From assembly GCF_031458255.1 (NCBI RefSeq), contig NZ_JAVDYC010000001.1, forward strand, positions 6,333,001 to 6,397,000: a stretch of 64,000 nt of DNA, written 5' to 3'. The position numbers were made by a program, and so were the translations under genes. How positions within the stretch are numbered: the first letter of the stretch is position 1; each line of letters opens with the position of its first letter. The notes beneath the pieces were generated by a model. The model worked only from the letters and a program-made list of their open reading frames with translations. It was not told the origin of the DNA and ran no database searches. Of this stretch, positions 1 through 8,526 are shown in pieces. The DNA comes from Catenuloplanes niger (GTDB lineage: Bacteria > Actinomycetota > Actinomycetes > Mycobacteriales > Micromonosporaceae).

Positions 1-2
1 GC

Positions 3-509
3 GCATCGATCACCCGATCGCTGCACCGGTCACGCCCGGCCGTGTCCGCCGGGCCGCCCGCGCCGGCGACGCCCGCCGGGTCGCCCGCGCCGGCGACACC
101 CGCCGCGCCAGCCGTGCCCGCTGCTCGGGCGGCAGCCGTGCCGGCCACGGCCGCGCCAGCCGTGCCCGCCGCGCCAGCCGTGCCCGCTGCTCGGGCGGCA
201 GCCGTGCCCGCCACGGCCGTGCCCGCCGGGCTCGCGGTGATCGGCGGGCTCGTGCTCGTGGCCGCGGCGTGGGTGGCCGTGCGGATCGCCGTGGCCGGCG
301 GTGACATGTTGCGCACCACGCTCTCGCTCGCCGGACTCACTGAGGGCGGCGCGTTCGTGCAACCGGGTCTGAGGTATTCGGCGGCCTCCACGGTTCCGGC
401 CGGCATCGTCCTCGACGCGGAGTCCGCCGCGCTCGCCGGTGCGGCGCTGCTCGGCGCGCTGCTGGCGGTGCTGGCCGGCGCCCGCCTCGCCGCACCGGAA
501 CGGGCCTGA
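3..509 (+). CDS. Ala/Pro-rich membrane protein, C-terminal part (5' end outside window)
   Basis: The frame is open from the window edge, so the true start is upstream. A GTG at 42 is available but is not convincing as a start. The visible part begins with an Ala/Pro/Val low-complexity stretch made of a 22-residue period repeated twice. It is followed by a hydrophobic segment (GLAVIGGLVLVAAAWVAV), a polar loop of about 65 residues, and a second hydrophobic segment (AALLGALLAVLAGARLA) just before the stop. Two membrane helices joined by an external loop is the simplest reading. The family is not recognised. GC-rich codon use fits the chromosome. Confidence 0.55.
   Translation, partial: ASITRSLHRSRPAVSAGPPAPATPAGSPAPATPAAPAVPAARAAAVPATAAPAVPAAPAVPAARAAAVPATAVPAGLAVIGGLVLVAAAWVAVRIAVAGGDMLRTTLSLAGLTEGGAFVQPGLRYSAASTVPAGIVLDAESAALAGAALLGALLAVLAGARLAAPERA
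101..208. repeat. Two identical 42-nt direct repeats in the Ala/Pro region
   Basis: Bases 101-142 and 167-208 are identical, offset by 66 nt (22 codons), so the duplication keeps frame and encodes the repeated APAVPAARAAAVPA segment. Exact nucleotide identity suggests a recent in-frame duplication and probable length variation between strains. Confidence 0.8.
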
Positions 510-559
510 CCTGCCGGTCCGCGCGGCCGCCGTGGTGTTTCGGCCCGGCCACCGCGTGA

Positions 560-633
560 CCGGCAGAGAGGCCGCCCGCGGCCGACCGGTGCCCGCGGGA
601 GCACTGGGAACCCGGCCACGCCGGAAGCGGGAA
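560..633 (-). repeat. Dispersed intergenic repeat, copy A (degenerate)
   Basis: Read on the minus strand it shares TTCCCGCTTCCGGCG, then TGCTCCCGCGGGCACCGGTC, with copy B at 18607-18690, and the second block with copy C at 49611-49690. It fills most of the 160-base gap between the first two genes, where nothing else is evident. Confidence 0.6.
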
Positions 634-669
634 GACGGTCCTCTGATGTTCTTTCCGCTACGCGGGCCG

Positions 670-1434
670 CTACAGCGTCATCATCTTCGCGGCCAGCGCG
701 ACCGGGGTCAGGTCGCCGTTGCGCAGCTCGTCGGCCGCGGCGGCCTCGCCGATCGTGTCCAGGTGCTCGGCCGCGGTGCGCAACGCGCGGTCGTCGCCGC
801 TGAGCAGCTTGCGGGCGATGTGCGTCTGGGCCGCGGTCAGCTTCGCGAACGCGCACGTGTCCAGCGCGGTGATCATGCGCTCGTCGAGCGTGCCCTCCAT
901 CGCGCGGCGGGTGCCGATCTCCAGCAGCCACTTCGGCCACCACGCGTAGCGGCCGACCAGGCTGCCGTACCGGATGGCCTCCTCCGGTGAGCGGCCGGCC
1001 GCCAGCAGGTTCACGGCCAGTTCGGTGTCGAAGCGCTCCAGGCGCAGTGCGGTCATCGCCAGCAGCAGCGTGGGGTGCGCGCCGAGCAGCGGTTCCGCGG
1101 CCGCGGCCGCGCCCGGGTAGTCGCCGGCCACCGCGGCGTCGACCACCTGGGCCTCGGCGAGCCGGGTGCTGTCCGCGTCCACCCGGTCGAGCGTGCTGCG
1201 CAGGCGCTGCCGGGCCGCCGCGGCGTCGTCCGCGAGACTCTCGTCCAGCGGGCGCAGCAGGTGCCGGTTCACGGTGGCGGCGGCCAGCTCGACCTCGCGG
1301 CGGACCAGCGGGTTGGCGATCCGTGGCGAGAGTGCGCTGGTCAGCTCCTCCAGGAAGTACGGCGCGTCGAAGTGCTCCGAGGTGGCGAGCAGCTCTGCCC
1401 ACCAGGCCACCGAGTGCGCGGCTACTTCCTCCAT
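670..1434 (-). CDS. Uncharacterised alpha-helical protein, 254 aa
   Basis: I do not recognise a named family. The protein (MEEVAAHSVAWW... to ...LAAKMMTL) is rich in Ala, Leu and Glu/Arg, with no signal peptide or membrane segment, so it looks like a soluble helical repeat protein. Conserved-looking aromatic patches (AWWAEL near the N-terminus, GRYAWWPKWLLEIG around residue 185) may form its core. The ATG at 1434 was chosen because the frame further upstream overlaps the citrate synthase gene on the other strand. No good ribosome binding site precedes it. It is divergent from citrate synthase across 177 bases. Confidence 0.7.
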   Translation of the reverse strand: MEEVAAHSVAWWAELLATSEHFDAPYFLEELTSALSPRIANPLVRREVELAAATVNRHLLRPLDESLADDAAAARQRLRSTLDRVDADSTRLAEAQVVDAAVAGDYPGAAAAAEPLLGAHPTLLLAMTALRLERFDTELAVNLLAAGRSPEEAIRYGSLVGRYAWWPKWLLEIGTRRAMEGTLDERMITALDTCAFAKLTAAQTHIARKLLSGDDRALRTAAEHLDTIGEAAAADELRNGDLTPVALAAKMMTL

Positions 1435-1514
1435 TTGTCCAATATATGGTGAAAAATGGCCAGAGTCTGGGCGAAAGGCGTAGGCGCGGTCACGCGGGTC
1501 GTGGCTTGGGTCAC

Positions 1515-1540
1515 GTAACGTATCGCCCGGCGGTAACGTA
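1515..1540. promoter_or_regulatory. Direct repeat GTAACGTA x2 upstream of citrate synthase
   Basis: The 8-mer GTAACGTA occurs at 1515-1522 and again at 1533-1540, an 18-nt period, within the divergent intergenic region. Such spacing suits a dimeric regulator or phased promoter elements. No cognate regulator is adjacent. Confidence 0.3.
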
Positions 1541-1611
1541 CGGAAAACTCCGACGAAACGACGGTTCCCCGTGCCGGGACGCCGTCCCGCGGTGCCTGTG
1601 AGGAGGGGACG

Positions 1612-2706
1612 ATGACCACGTTCAAACCCGGTCTCGAGGGTGTGATCGCATTCGAGACCGACATCGCGGAACCGGATCGCGAGGGCGGCTCGCTGCGCTA
1701 TCGCGGCGTGGACATCGAGGACCTCATCGGCCAGGTGTCGTTCGGCAACGTGTGGGCGCTGCTGGTCGACGGCGAGTTCGGCCCCGGCCTGCCGCCGGCC
1801 GAGCCGTTCCCGGTGCCGGTGCACTCCGGCGACATCCGCGTCGACGTGCAGTCCGCGGTCGCCATGCTCGCGCCGTACTGGGGGCTGCCCCAGCTGCTGG
1901 ACGCCTCCGACGAGCAGGCCCGCGCCGACCTGGCCCGGGTCTCCGTCACCGCGCTGTCGTTCGTCGCCCAGTCCGCGCGCGGGCTCGGCCTCCCCGCGGT
2001 GCCGCAGAAGGAGATCGACAAGGCCGACACCGTGGTCGAGCGCTTCATGCGCCGCTGGCGCGGCGACCCCGACCCGCGGCACATCAAGGCCGTCGACGCG
2101 TACTTCATCTCCGCGGCCGAGCACGGCATGAACGCGTCCACGTTCACCGCGCGGGTCGCGGCCTCCACCGGCGCGGACGTCGCCGCCTGCATCTCCGCCG
2201 CGATCGGCTCGCTCTCCGGCCCGCTGCACGGCGCCGCACCCACCCGCGTGCTGCAGATGCTCGAGGCCGTGGAGTACTCCGGCGACCCGGCCGGATACGT
2301 CCGCGGCGTCCTCGACCGCGGCGAGCGCCTGATGGGCTTCGGCCACCGCGTCTACCGCGCCGAGGACCCGCGCGCCCGCGTGCTCCGCCGCACCGCCAAG
2401 GAGCTCGGAGCGCCGCGGTACGAGGTGGCCGAGGCCCTGGAGCGGGCCGCGCTCGAGGAGCTCTCCGCCCGCCGCCCGGACCGCGTCCTGCCCACGAACG
2501 TCGAGTTCTGGGCCGCCGTGGTGCTCGACTTCGCGGAGGTGCCGGCGCACATGTTCACGTCGGTCTTCACGTGCGCCCGGGTCGCCGGCTGGAGCGCCCA
2601 CATCCTCGAACAGAAGAAGCTGGGCCGGCTCGTCCGGCCGTCCGCCCGCTACACCGGGCCGGATTCGCGCAAGCCGTCCGCCGTCCCCGGTTGGGACTCG
2701 CTGTAG
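1612..2706 (+). CDS. citA: Citrate synthase (citrate synthase 2 type), 364 aa
   Basis: Condenses acetyl-CoA with oxaloacetate to citrate; the short actinobacterial type can also take propionyl-CoA. The conserved blocks are in order: EHGMNAST (H171), GPLHGAAP (H206), MGFGHRVY (H245), VVLDFAEVP (D306), then the substrate Arg region CARVAGW and RPSARYTG. H206, H245 and D306 match the catalytic His-His-Asp triad of the family. Length is short compared with about 430 aa for the hexameric type. The ATG is preceded by a strong GAGGAGGGG ribosome binding site. The gene converges on the neighbouring metalloprotease-like gene, with only 1 base between stops. The exact substrate preference cannot be told from sequence. 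Confidence 0.9.
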   Translation: MTTFKPGLEGVIAFETDIAEPDREGGSLRYRGVDIEDLIGQVSFGNVWALLVDGEFGPGLPPAEPFPVPVHSGDIRVDVQSAVAMLAPYWGLPQLLDASDEQARADLARVSVTALSFVAQSARGLGLPAVPQKEIDKADTVVERFMRRWRGDPDPRHIKAVDAYFISAAEHGMNASTFTARVAASTGADVAACISAAIGSLSGPLHGAAPTRVLQMLEAVEYSGDPAGYVRGVLDRGERLMGFGHRVYRAEDPRARVLRRTAKELGAPRYEVAEALERAALEELSARRPDRVLPTNVEFWAAVVLDFAEVPAHMFTSVFTCARVAGWSAHILEQKKLGRLVRPSARYTGPDSRKPSAVPGWDSL

Positions 2707-2707
2707 G

Positions 2708-3460
2708 TCACGGCGCGACGAGCGCGTGGAACGGGGTGCCGGCGCGCAGGCCGGCCACGAGGTCGTGCACGGCGGCGGGACCGCCGGACGCGGCGAGCCA
2801 GTGGCTGACCAGGCAGGCGGCCTTCGGGTAGGCGTTGTCCGCGCCCGCGGTGCTCAGGTTCCAGTCGCGGGCGGTGAGCGGCCGGGCCTCGGCCGGCGGC
2901 AGCAGGCACCGGTCGGCGCTCCCGGCCGGCGCGAGGTAGCGGGGATCGTCGGAGACGACGACCGCGAGGCCTTCGTCGAACCACCGCGGGACGGTGGCCG
3001 AGCCGAGCCGCTCGTGCAGTTCGACGTGGGCGAGCTCGTGCGTCGCGATGACCGGGTCGAGGCCGGCGGGGGAGAGCAGCACGCCGCGGTTCAGGACCGC
3101 GATGCCCCTGCTGCCGCCGCCGCGTAGCCGCTGGTAGCAGTCGTCGGTGACGCAGGCCAGGACGCGCGGCGCGCTGACCCGGTCGCCGTAGAACGTGCGC
3201 AGCGCGGCGTCGGCGGTGGTGAGCGCGGCCGTGACCGTCGCGCGCCGGGCGCCGGTGGCACCGCGTTCGACGTACACGCGCGGCTGGATCTCGGCGAAGC
3301 CGTAGCAGGCCGGGCAGGCCAGCGCGACGACGGACGGGTAGGCCACCGTCAGCGCCGCGATCGCGGTGACCATCAGGACCAGCGGGATCGCGGCGAGGAC
3401 GAGCACGCGGCGCCGGGGAGCGCGTGCGCGCCGAGCACGCCGGCGCCCCCGAGGATCCAC
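2708..3460 (-). CDS. Membrane-anchored HExxH metallopeptidase-like protein, 250 aa
   Basis: The N-terminus is basic ([15 protein letters not shown]) followed by one hydrophobic helix, so the protein is an N-in, C-out single-pass membrane protein. A mature domain of about 200 residues contains [10 protein letters not shown], a canonical HExxH zinc site, with WFDEGLAV 20 residues later supplying the third-ligand Glu typical of peptidase_MA-like gluzincins. Cysteines (CPACYG, CVTDDCY, CLLPP, CLVSH) suggest disulfides outside the cell. The GTG at 3460 was chosen because it starts just before the basic/TM segment. Upstream sequence belongs to the riboswitch leader of the divergent ahcY gene. Substrate unknown. 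Confidence 0.7.
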   Translation of the reverse strand: MDPRGRRRARRARAPRRRVLVLAAIPLVLMVTAIAALTVAYPSVVALACPACYGFAEIQPRVYVERGATGARRATVTAALTTADAALRTFYGDRVSAPRVLACVTDDCYQRLRGGGSRGIAVLNRGVLLSPAGLDPVIATHELAHVELHERLGSATVPRWFDEGLAVVVSDDPRYLAPAGSADRCLLPPAEARPLTARDWNLSTAGADNAYPKAACLVSHWLAASGGPAAVHDLVAGLRAGTPFHALVAP

Positions 3461-3549
3461 GGTGGTCAGTCTATGCGGAACCGGGGTGAGCCGCGTCCCG
3501 GTCGGTTTTCGGTGTTCCGCATCGCGCCGCGGCGGAGTTAGACTCGGGG

Positions 3550-3622
3550 CAGGCCGAGAGGCGCTGCGACGGACCGTGGTGTCCGCCACGCTCGGCCTGT
3601 GTCGTTTGACGAAGGGCGCCTC
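3550..3622 (+). promoter_or_regulatory. SAH riboswitch (S-adenosylhomocysteine aptamer) controlling ahcY
   Basis: Stem P1 is CAGGCCGAG (3550-3558) paired with CTCGGCCTG (3591-3599), 9 perfect pairs. The conserved strand GAGGCGCTGCGAC follows directly. A small hairpin CGGAC/GTCCG (3570-3574, 3581-3585) encloses a 6-nt loop. GAGGCGC (3558-3564) pairs perfectly with GCGCCTC (3616-3622), giving the pseudoknot that defines the SAH riboswitch fold. The class is known upstream of ahcY. The partner strand of the pseudoknot lies inside the downstream terminator stem, so ligand binding should prevent termination and switch on SAH hydrolase. A covariance-model search was not possible here. Confidence 0.85.
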
Positions 3623-3644
3623 CGTACCGCGGAGGCGCCCTTTT
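3614..3644 (+). terminator. Rho-independent terminator hairpin, riboswitch expression platform
   Basis: GGGCGCCTCCG (3614-3624) pairs with CGGAGGCGCCC (3630-3640), an 11-bp perfect stem with a 5-nt loop followed by TTTT. Its 5' arm contains the pseudoknot strand GCGCCTC of the SAH aptamer, so terminator and ligand-bound aptamer are mutually exclusive. It lies 67 nt before the ahcY start. Confidence 0.8.
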
Positions 3645-3710
3645 CGTCGTCTCCCGGTATCGCCGCATGGCCTGACGAGGCCGATGGCGTCACACAAGAG
3701 GAGAAAAAAC

Positions 3711-5117
3711 GTGAAAAGTCAGGACTACAAGGTCGCGGACCTCTCGCTGGCCGAGGCGGGACGGCACCAGATCCGGCTGGCCGAGCACGAGATGCCCGGC
3801 CTGATGGCGCTGCGCCGGGAGTACGCGGACGTCAAGCCGCTGCGCGGGGCGCGGATCGCCGGCTCGCTGCACATGACCGTGCAGACCGCGGTGCTGATCG
3901 AGACGCTGGTCGCGCTCGGCGCCGACGTCCGCTGGGTCTCCTGCAACATCTTCTCCACGCAGGACGAGGCGGCCGCGGCCGTGGTCGCGGCCGGCACCCC
4001 GGTCTTCGCCTGGAAGGGCGAGACGCTGGAGGAGTACTGGTGGTGCACCATGCAGCTGTTCGACTTCGGGGACGGCCAGGGGCCGAACCTGATCGTCGAC
4101 GACGGCGGCGACGTGACGCTGCTGGTGCACAAGGGCGTCGAGTTCGAGCGGGCCGGCGCGGTTCCGCAGGCGGCCGAGGGCGACCACGAGGAACAGCGGA
4201 TCATCCTGGAGACGCTGCGCGCGAGCCTGGCCGAGGACCCGCAGCGGTTCACCCGCATCGCCGCCGGACTGCGCGGCGTCAGCGAGGAGACGTCGACCGG
4301 CGTGGCCCGGCTCTACCGGATGGCGGCCGAGCAGACGCTGCTCTTCCCGGCGATCAACGTGAACGACTCGGTGACCAAGAGCAAGTTCGACAACAAGTAC
4401 GGCATCCGCCACTCGCTCGCGGACGGGCTCAACCGGGCCACCGACGTCATGCTCGGCGGCAAGCTCACGGTGGTCTGCGGCTACGGCGACGTCGGCAAGG
4501 GCGCGTCCGCCGCACTGCGCGGGCAGGGCGCCCGCGTCGTGGTCACCGAGATCGACCCGATCTGCGCGCTGCAGGCCGCGATGGACGGGTTCGAGGTCAC
4601 CACGGTCGACGACGTCGTGGACCGGGCCGACATCTTCATCACCACGACCGGCGGCACCGACATCATCACCGCGGACCACATGTCGCGGATGAAGCACAAC
4701 GCGATCGTCGGCAACGTCGGCCACTTCGACACCGAGATCGACATGGCCGGGCTCGCGGCGTACCCGGGGGTCGAGAAGATCGAGGTCAAGCCGCAGGTGC
4801 ACGAGTGGCGCTTCCCGGACGGGCACTCGATCCTGGTGCTCTCCGAGGGCCGGCTGATGAACCTGGGCAACGCGACCGGGCACCCCAGCTTCGTCATGTC
4901 GAACTCGTTCGCCAACCAGGTGATCGCGCAGATCGAGCTGTGGACCGGCTCGTACGCCACCGGCGTGCACATGCTGGCGAAGCACCTGGACGAGAAGGTG
5001 GCGCGGCTGCACCTGGACGCGCTCGGCGTCCGGCTGACCACGCTCACCAAGGCGCAGGCGGAGTACCTCGGCGTGGCCGTCGAGGGGCCGTACAAGCCGG
5101 AGCACTACCGGTACTGA
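3711..5117 (+). CDS. ahcY: Adenosylhomocysteinase (SAH hydrolase), 468 aa
   Basis: Cytosolic NAD-dependent hydrolysis of S-adenosylhomocysteine to adenosine and homocysteine, recycling the by-product of methyl transfer. Seen: [16 protein letters not shown] near the N-terminus, the NAD-binding [24 protein letters not shown], and the C-terminal KPEHYRY ending whose Lys/Tyr close over NAD in the neighbouring subunit. Length suits the long bacterial form. The GTG at 3711 ([10 protein letters not shown]) was chosen because an AGAGGAG site sits 8 nt upstream; an in-frame extension upstream would run through the riboswitch. Expression is probably raised by SAH through the leader. A strong inverted repeat ends the transcript. 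Confidence 0.95.
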   Translation: MKSQDYKVADLSLAEAGRHQIRLAEHEMPGLMALRREYADVKPLRGARIAGSLHMTVQTAVLIETLVALGADVRWVSCNIFSTQDEAAAAVVAAGTPVFAWKGETLEEYWWCTMQLFDFGDGQGPNLIVDDGGDVTLLVHKGVEFERAGAVPQAAEGDHEEQRIILETLRASLAEDPQRFTRIAAGLRGVSEETSTGVARLYRMAAEQTLLFPAINVNDSVTKSKFDNKYGIRHSLADGLNRATDVMLGGKLTVVCGYGDVGKGASAALRGQGARVVVTEIDPICALQAAMDGFEVTTVDDVVDRADIFITTTGGTDIITADHMSRMKHNAIVGNVGHFDTEIDMAGLAAYPGVEKIEVKPQVHEWRFPDGHSILVLSEGRLMNLGNATGHPSFVMSNSFANQVIAQIELWTGSYATGVHMLAKHLDEKVARLHLDALGVRLTTLTKAQAEYLGVAVEGPYKPEHYRY

Positions 5118-5123
5118 CGCACG

Positions 5124-5153
5124 GAAGCGGGGCGCCGGCCGGCGCCCCGCTTC
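5124..5153. terminator. Perfect 15-bp inverted repeat between convergent genes
   Basis: GAAGCGGGGCGCCGG (5124-5138) is followed with no spacer by its exact reverse complement (5139-5153). It lies 6 nt after the ahcY stop and 10 nt before the stop of the convergent gene, so it can terminate both transcripts. No T-run follows, as is usual in high-GC actinomycetes. Confidence 0.75.
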
Positions 5154-5163
5154 ACCCTCGCAC

Positions 5164-6357
5164 TCAGTTCGCCGCGGCGACCTCGTACAGCTTCTCCGGC
5201 GCGACCAGGCCCGCGTAGAGCTTGCCCTCGTCGGTGACCAGCACGCTGAACAGGTTGCTGGAGAGCAGGTTGCCCTTGCCCCAGGCGCCGCTCACCTCGG
5301 GGAACGTCTCGGACAGCGCGGACAGCTGGTCGGCGCTGAGCCCGTCCTCCGGCGCGGACTCCGGCTTGCCGGACTGCTTCTCCGACCCCGGCACCGCACC
5401 CTGGGCCGCGTTCAGGTCCACGGTCAGGACCGTGGTCCAGCCCTCGCCGACCGTCTTCGGCTGCGCGGCCTCGGCGACCTTGTCCATCGCGGCCCGCTCC
5501 TCGGCCGTCGGCTCCTTGCCGGCCTCGGCCGTGGCGTCCTCGAGGTCCTTGGCGTTGCCCTCGGTGACGGTGCCGCCCGGCGGTGGGTTGAACGCGAACT
5601 GCTCCGCGTCCGGCCGGCCGAAGTCGACCTGGGTGAACGCGATCTTGAACGCGGACACGCTGTCCTTCTTCGCCAGCACCTCGACCCGCAGCGGGATCTT
5701 GTGCTCACCGTCGATCGCCAGCCGCACCTCGCCGACCAGTGACGCGTCGTCGCGCGGCCGCAGGATCAGCTCGTACGCGTCCCGGCCGGCCACCTTCGCC
5801 GACCGGCCCACCACGACCTCGGTGGTCGGGTCCACCGCGGCGAGCGCCTGATCGGCGGCCTCCTGCGGGGTGGTCGGCAGGTCCGAGGCCAGCGGCAGCG
5901 GCGCGTCGTCCGCGTGCTCGGCCGGGACCGTCCAGTGCTGCGCGGTGTTGCCCGCGCTCTGCCAGATCCACACGTCCGTACCGTTGCGGATCACGTCCGT
6001 CTGGCCGAGCGTGCCGACCAGCGCGACCCGGGACTTGTCCGGCTCCGAGTGCCAGACGCGGAGCGTGTTCGTGCCGGCGACCAGCGAACCGAGGTTGCCG
6101 GTCTCACCGCCGACGTCCGCGGCAAGCTTCGCGATGCCGGGCAGGCCGAGATCGGCCGACTGCACGACGGTGCCGGACAGGCCGTCGACCTTCGCGTTCT
6201 GCAGATCGACCAGGAGCTCGGCCGCGCTGCGCTGCGGGAGCACCGAGTCGGCGCCCGCGGCGAGCGCGCCCACCGCGGCGCCTCCGCCGATGATGGTGAC
6301 CGCGGCGGCGGCCGGGATCAGCCACCGTCGGGCCGTCTGAGACTTCATCAATGACAT
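5164..6357 (-). CDS. LolA-like / DUF2092-type secreted protein, 397 aa
   Basis: An N-terminal signal or anchor (ARRWLIPAAAAVTIIGGGAAVGALAAGA) is followed by a domain resembling outer-membrane lipoprotein carriers: an early amphipathic helix, beta strands with TNTLRVWHSEPDKSRVAL, DVWIWQSAGNTAQHW, and AGRDAYELILRPRDDASLVGEVRLAIDGEHKIPLRVEV. In actinomycetes such proteins probably bind lipid or lipoprotein at the outer face of the membrane; the ligand is unknown. An acidic linker (DLEDATAEAGKEPTAEERAA) precedes a C-terminal domain that ends LYEVAAAN. The ATG at 6357 was chosen for its AGGAGG site 10 nt upstream; an ATG at 6348 is possible. The gene is divergent from a two-component system across 98 bases and may be a target or sensor partner of it. 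Confidence 0.75.
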   Translation of the reverse strand: MSLMKSQTARRWLIPAAAAVTIIGGGAAVGALAAGADSVLPQRSAAELLVDLQNAKVDGLSGTVVQSADLGLPGIAKLAADVGGETGNLGSLVAGTNTLRVWHSEPDKSRVALVGTLGQTDVIRNGTDVWIWQSAGNTAQHWTVPAEHADDAPLPLASDLPTTPQEAADQALAAVDPTTEVVVGRSAKVAGRDAYELILRPRDDASLVGEVRLAIDGEHKIPLRVEVLAKKDSVSAFKIAFTQVDFGRPDAEQFAFNPPPGGTVTEGNAKDLEDATAEAGKEPTAEERAAMDKVAEAAQPKTVGEGWTTVLTVDLNAAQGAVPGSEKQSGKPESAPEDGLSADQLSALSETFPEVSGAWGKGNLLSSNLFSVLVTDEGKLYAGLVAPEKLYEVAAAN

Positions 6358-6455
6358 GGGTGTCGCACCTCCTGCAACCATGATGGGTCGGCGTGCCTGT
6401 GACGAAGCTGAGCCGCTGAGACCGGCCTCAGGGACTTCGTGGCACTGTAACCCCC

Positions 6456-7115
6456 ATGCGACTGCTGGTGGTCGAGGACGAGGCCCGGATGGCGCGGGCG
6501 GTGCAGCGCGGCCTGCAGGCCGAGGGGTTCGCGGTGGACGTGGCCGCGGACGGGCCGACCGGGCTGGAGATGGCCCGGCACGGCGGATACGACGCGATGA
6601 TCCTGGACGTGATGCTGCCCGGCCTGTCCGGCTATCGCGTGGTGCGCCAGTTGCGCGCCGAGGACGTGTGGCTGCCGGTGCTGATGCTCAGCGCGAAGGA
6701 CGGCGAGTACGACCAGGCGGACGGCCTCGACTGCGGCGCCGACGACTACCTCACCAAGCCGTTCTCGTTCGTGGTGCTGCTGGCCCGGCTGCGCGCGTTG
6801 CTGCGCCGCGGCGCACCGCAGCGGCCGGCCGTGCTCACGGTCGGCGACCTCACGCTCGACCCGGCCCAGCGCCGGGTCGAGCGGGCCGGCGCCGCGATCA
6901 CGCTGACCGCACGCGAGTTCGCGCTGCTGGAGTACCTGATGCGCCGGGAGGGCGAGGTGGTCTCCAAGACCGAACTGCTCGACCACGTCTGGGACGCCGC
7001 CATGGAGACCGCGCCGAACGCGGTGGAGGTCTACGTCGGCTACCTCCGCCGCAAGATCGGCCGGGATCTCCTGGAGACCGTGCGCGGCGCCGGCTACCGC
7101 CTCTCGGCGCTCTAG
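6456..7115 (+). CDS. OmpR/PhoB-family response regulator, 219 aa
   Basis: The receiver domain (residues 1-115) has the acidic pair E7/D8, phospho-acceptor D51 (MILDVMLPG), a conserved Ser (LMLSAKD) and K in TKPFS. The C-terminal winged helix (about 120-219) ends with the recognition-helix region NAVEVYVGYLRRKIG and the hairpin VRGAGYRLSAL. The start lacks an obvious ribosome binding site and may be leaderless. The stop TAG is followed immediately by the ATG of the histidine kinase, so the two genes are one operon. Confidence 0.92.
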   Translation: MRLLVVEDEARMARAVQRGLQAEGFAVDVAADGPTGLEMARHGGYDAMILDVMLPGLSGYRVVRQLRAEDVWLPVLMLSAKDGEYDQADGLDCGADDYLTKPFSFVVLLARLRALLRRGAPQRPAVLTVGDLTLDPAQRRVERAGAAITLTAREFALLEYLMRREGEVVSKTELLDHVWDAAMETAPNAVEVYVGYLRRKIGRDLLETVRGAGYRLSAL

Positions 7116-8495
7116 ATGACGACCACCCCGTCCGCGGTACGCCGTGAGCGCTCACTGCGTACCCGCATCGTGCTGCTGGGCGTCTTCGGGCTCACCGTCG
7201 GACTCGCGCTCGGCGGGATCACGCTGATCGGCGCGCTCGGCTTCGCGCTGAACCGCACCGCGAACGCGGAGGCGGCCAAGACCGCGCAGGGCGTGGTGGC
7301 GCTGATCCGGGAGGACGTGCTGCGCCCCCCGGCACCGGTCCCGGTGGCCGGCACGGACGTGCGCGTGCAGGTCGTCGACGACCGGGGACGGGTGCGGCAC
7401 TCGTCGGTCGGCGCGGACCGGCTCGTCCCGATGCTGCACCCGGACGAGCTGTCGCGCGCCACCGCGGGCGAACGCGTGCTGATCGACGGCGTGCGGCTCG
7501 GCATCGAAGGACCGGTGCTGGTCGTCCCGGCCGGCGTCGACACCGGGGACGGCCGCCTCACCGTGCTCGTCGCCAAGTCGATGGACGACCTCTACCAGAG
7601 CGCGAACGTGGTCCGTACCGCGCTGCTCGTCGCGTTTCCGCTGCTGGTCGTCGTGCTCGCGATCGTCGGATGGCGGGTCGTCGGCGCCACGCTGCGCCCG
7701 GTCGAGGAACTGCGGCGCGGCGCCGAGGAGATCACCGGCAGCGGGCGGGCCGGGCGGCTGCCGGTCCCCGCGTCCCGCGACGAGATCCACCGGCTCGCGG
7801 TCACGCTCAACGACATGCTCGCCCGGCTCGACACCGCCCGCGCCCGGCAGCGCGCGTTCGTCGCGGACGCGGCACACGAGCTGCGCAGCCCACTGGCCAG
7901 CATGCGGGTCCAGTTGGAGGTCGCGCAGCGGCTGCCCGGCGACACCGACTGGCCCGCGTTCGCCGACGACCTGATGCTGGACGCGGACCGGCTCTCCCGG
8001 CTCGTCGACGACCTGCTGCTGCTCGCCCGCGCGGACGACTCGGCCGAGGCCGCGCGGCGCACCGCACCGGTCGAACTCGGCGAACTGCTCACCGACCTGG
8101 CCGCGCGCTACCCGGACGTCGCGTTCACCGCACCGGCCGAACAGTTCTGGACCGACGGCGACGCGGACGCGCTGCGCCGCGCCGTGTCGAACCTGCTCGA
8201 CAACGCGGGCCGGCACGCGCGGTCCACGGTCGCGCTGACCATCGGCACGGACGCCGGCCGGCACCTGATCGCGGTCACCGACGACGGGCCCGGCATCCCG
8301 GCCGCGGACCGGGAACGCGTCTTCGACCGGTTCACCCGGCTCGACGACGCGCGCGCCCGCGACGCCGGCGGATCCGGACTCGGCCTGGCCATCGTCCGCG
8401 AGGTGGTCCGGCTGCACCACGGCACGATCACGCTGGCCGACGCGACACCGTCCGGCCTGCGCGCGGAGATCCGGCTGCCGGTGCTGCCGGAGTGA
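7116..8495 (+). CDS. Sensor histidine kinase, 459 aa
   Basis: Partner of the preceding regulator. Layout: TM1 (residues about 17-46), a periplasm-side sensor of about 120 residues, TM2 (about 168-190), HAMP, HisKA with phospho-acceptor H254 in HELRSPLAS, then HATPase_c with the N-box NLLDNAG, G1 DDGPGIP, and G2 GGSGLGLAIV. All motifs needed for activity are present. The signal is unknown; the divergent LolA-like secreted protein suggests a cell-envelope role. An IS110 element has inserted just downstream of its stop without damaging the coding sequence. Confidence 0.92.
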   Translation: MTTTPSAVRRERSLRTRIVLLGVFGLTVGLALGGITLIGALGFALNRTANAEAAKTAQGVVALIREDVLRPPAPVPVAGTDVRVQVVDDRGRVRHSSVGADRLVPMLHPDELSRATAGERVLIDGVRLGIEGPVLVVPAGVDTGDGRLTVLVAKSMDDLYQSANVVRTALLVAFPLLVVVLAIVGWRVVGATLRPVEELRRGAEEITGSGRAGRLPVPASRDEIHRLAVTLNDMLARLDTARARQRAFVADAAHELRSPLASMRVQLEVAQRLPGDTDWPAFADDLMLDADRLSRLVDDLLLLARADDSAEAARRTAPVELGELLTDLAARYPDVAFTAPAEQFWTDGDADALRRAVSNLLDNAGRHARSTVALTIGTDAGRHLIAVTDDGPGIPAADRERVFDRFTRLDDARARDAGGSGLGLAIVREVVRLHHGTITLADATPSGLRAEIRLPVLPE

Positions 8496-8526
8496 GCGCC
8501 CGGCCGCCTCCCCGTTACCTTTTTGA

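Noticed and set aside
670-2601. 643-codon open frame on the minus strand through the citrate synthase region
   Set aside because: Only the last 254 codons look like protein; the rest is the antisense of citrate synthase and rich in Arg/Gly/Asp, a common GC-bias shadow.
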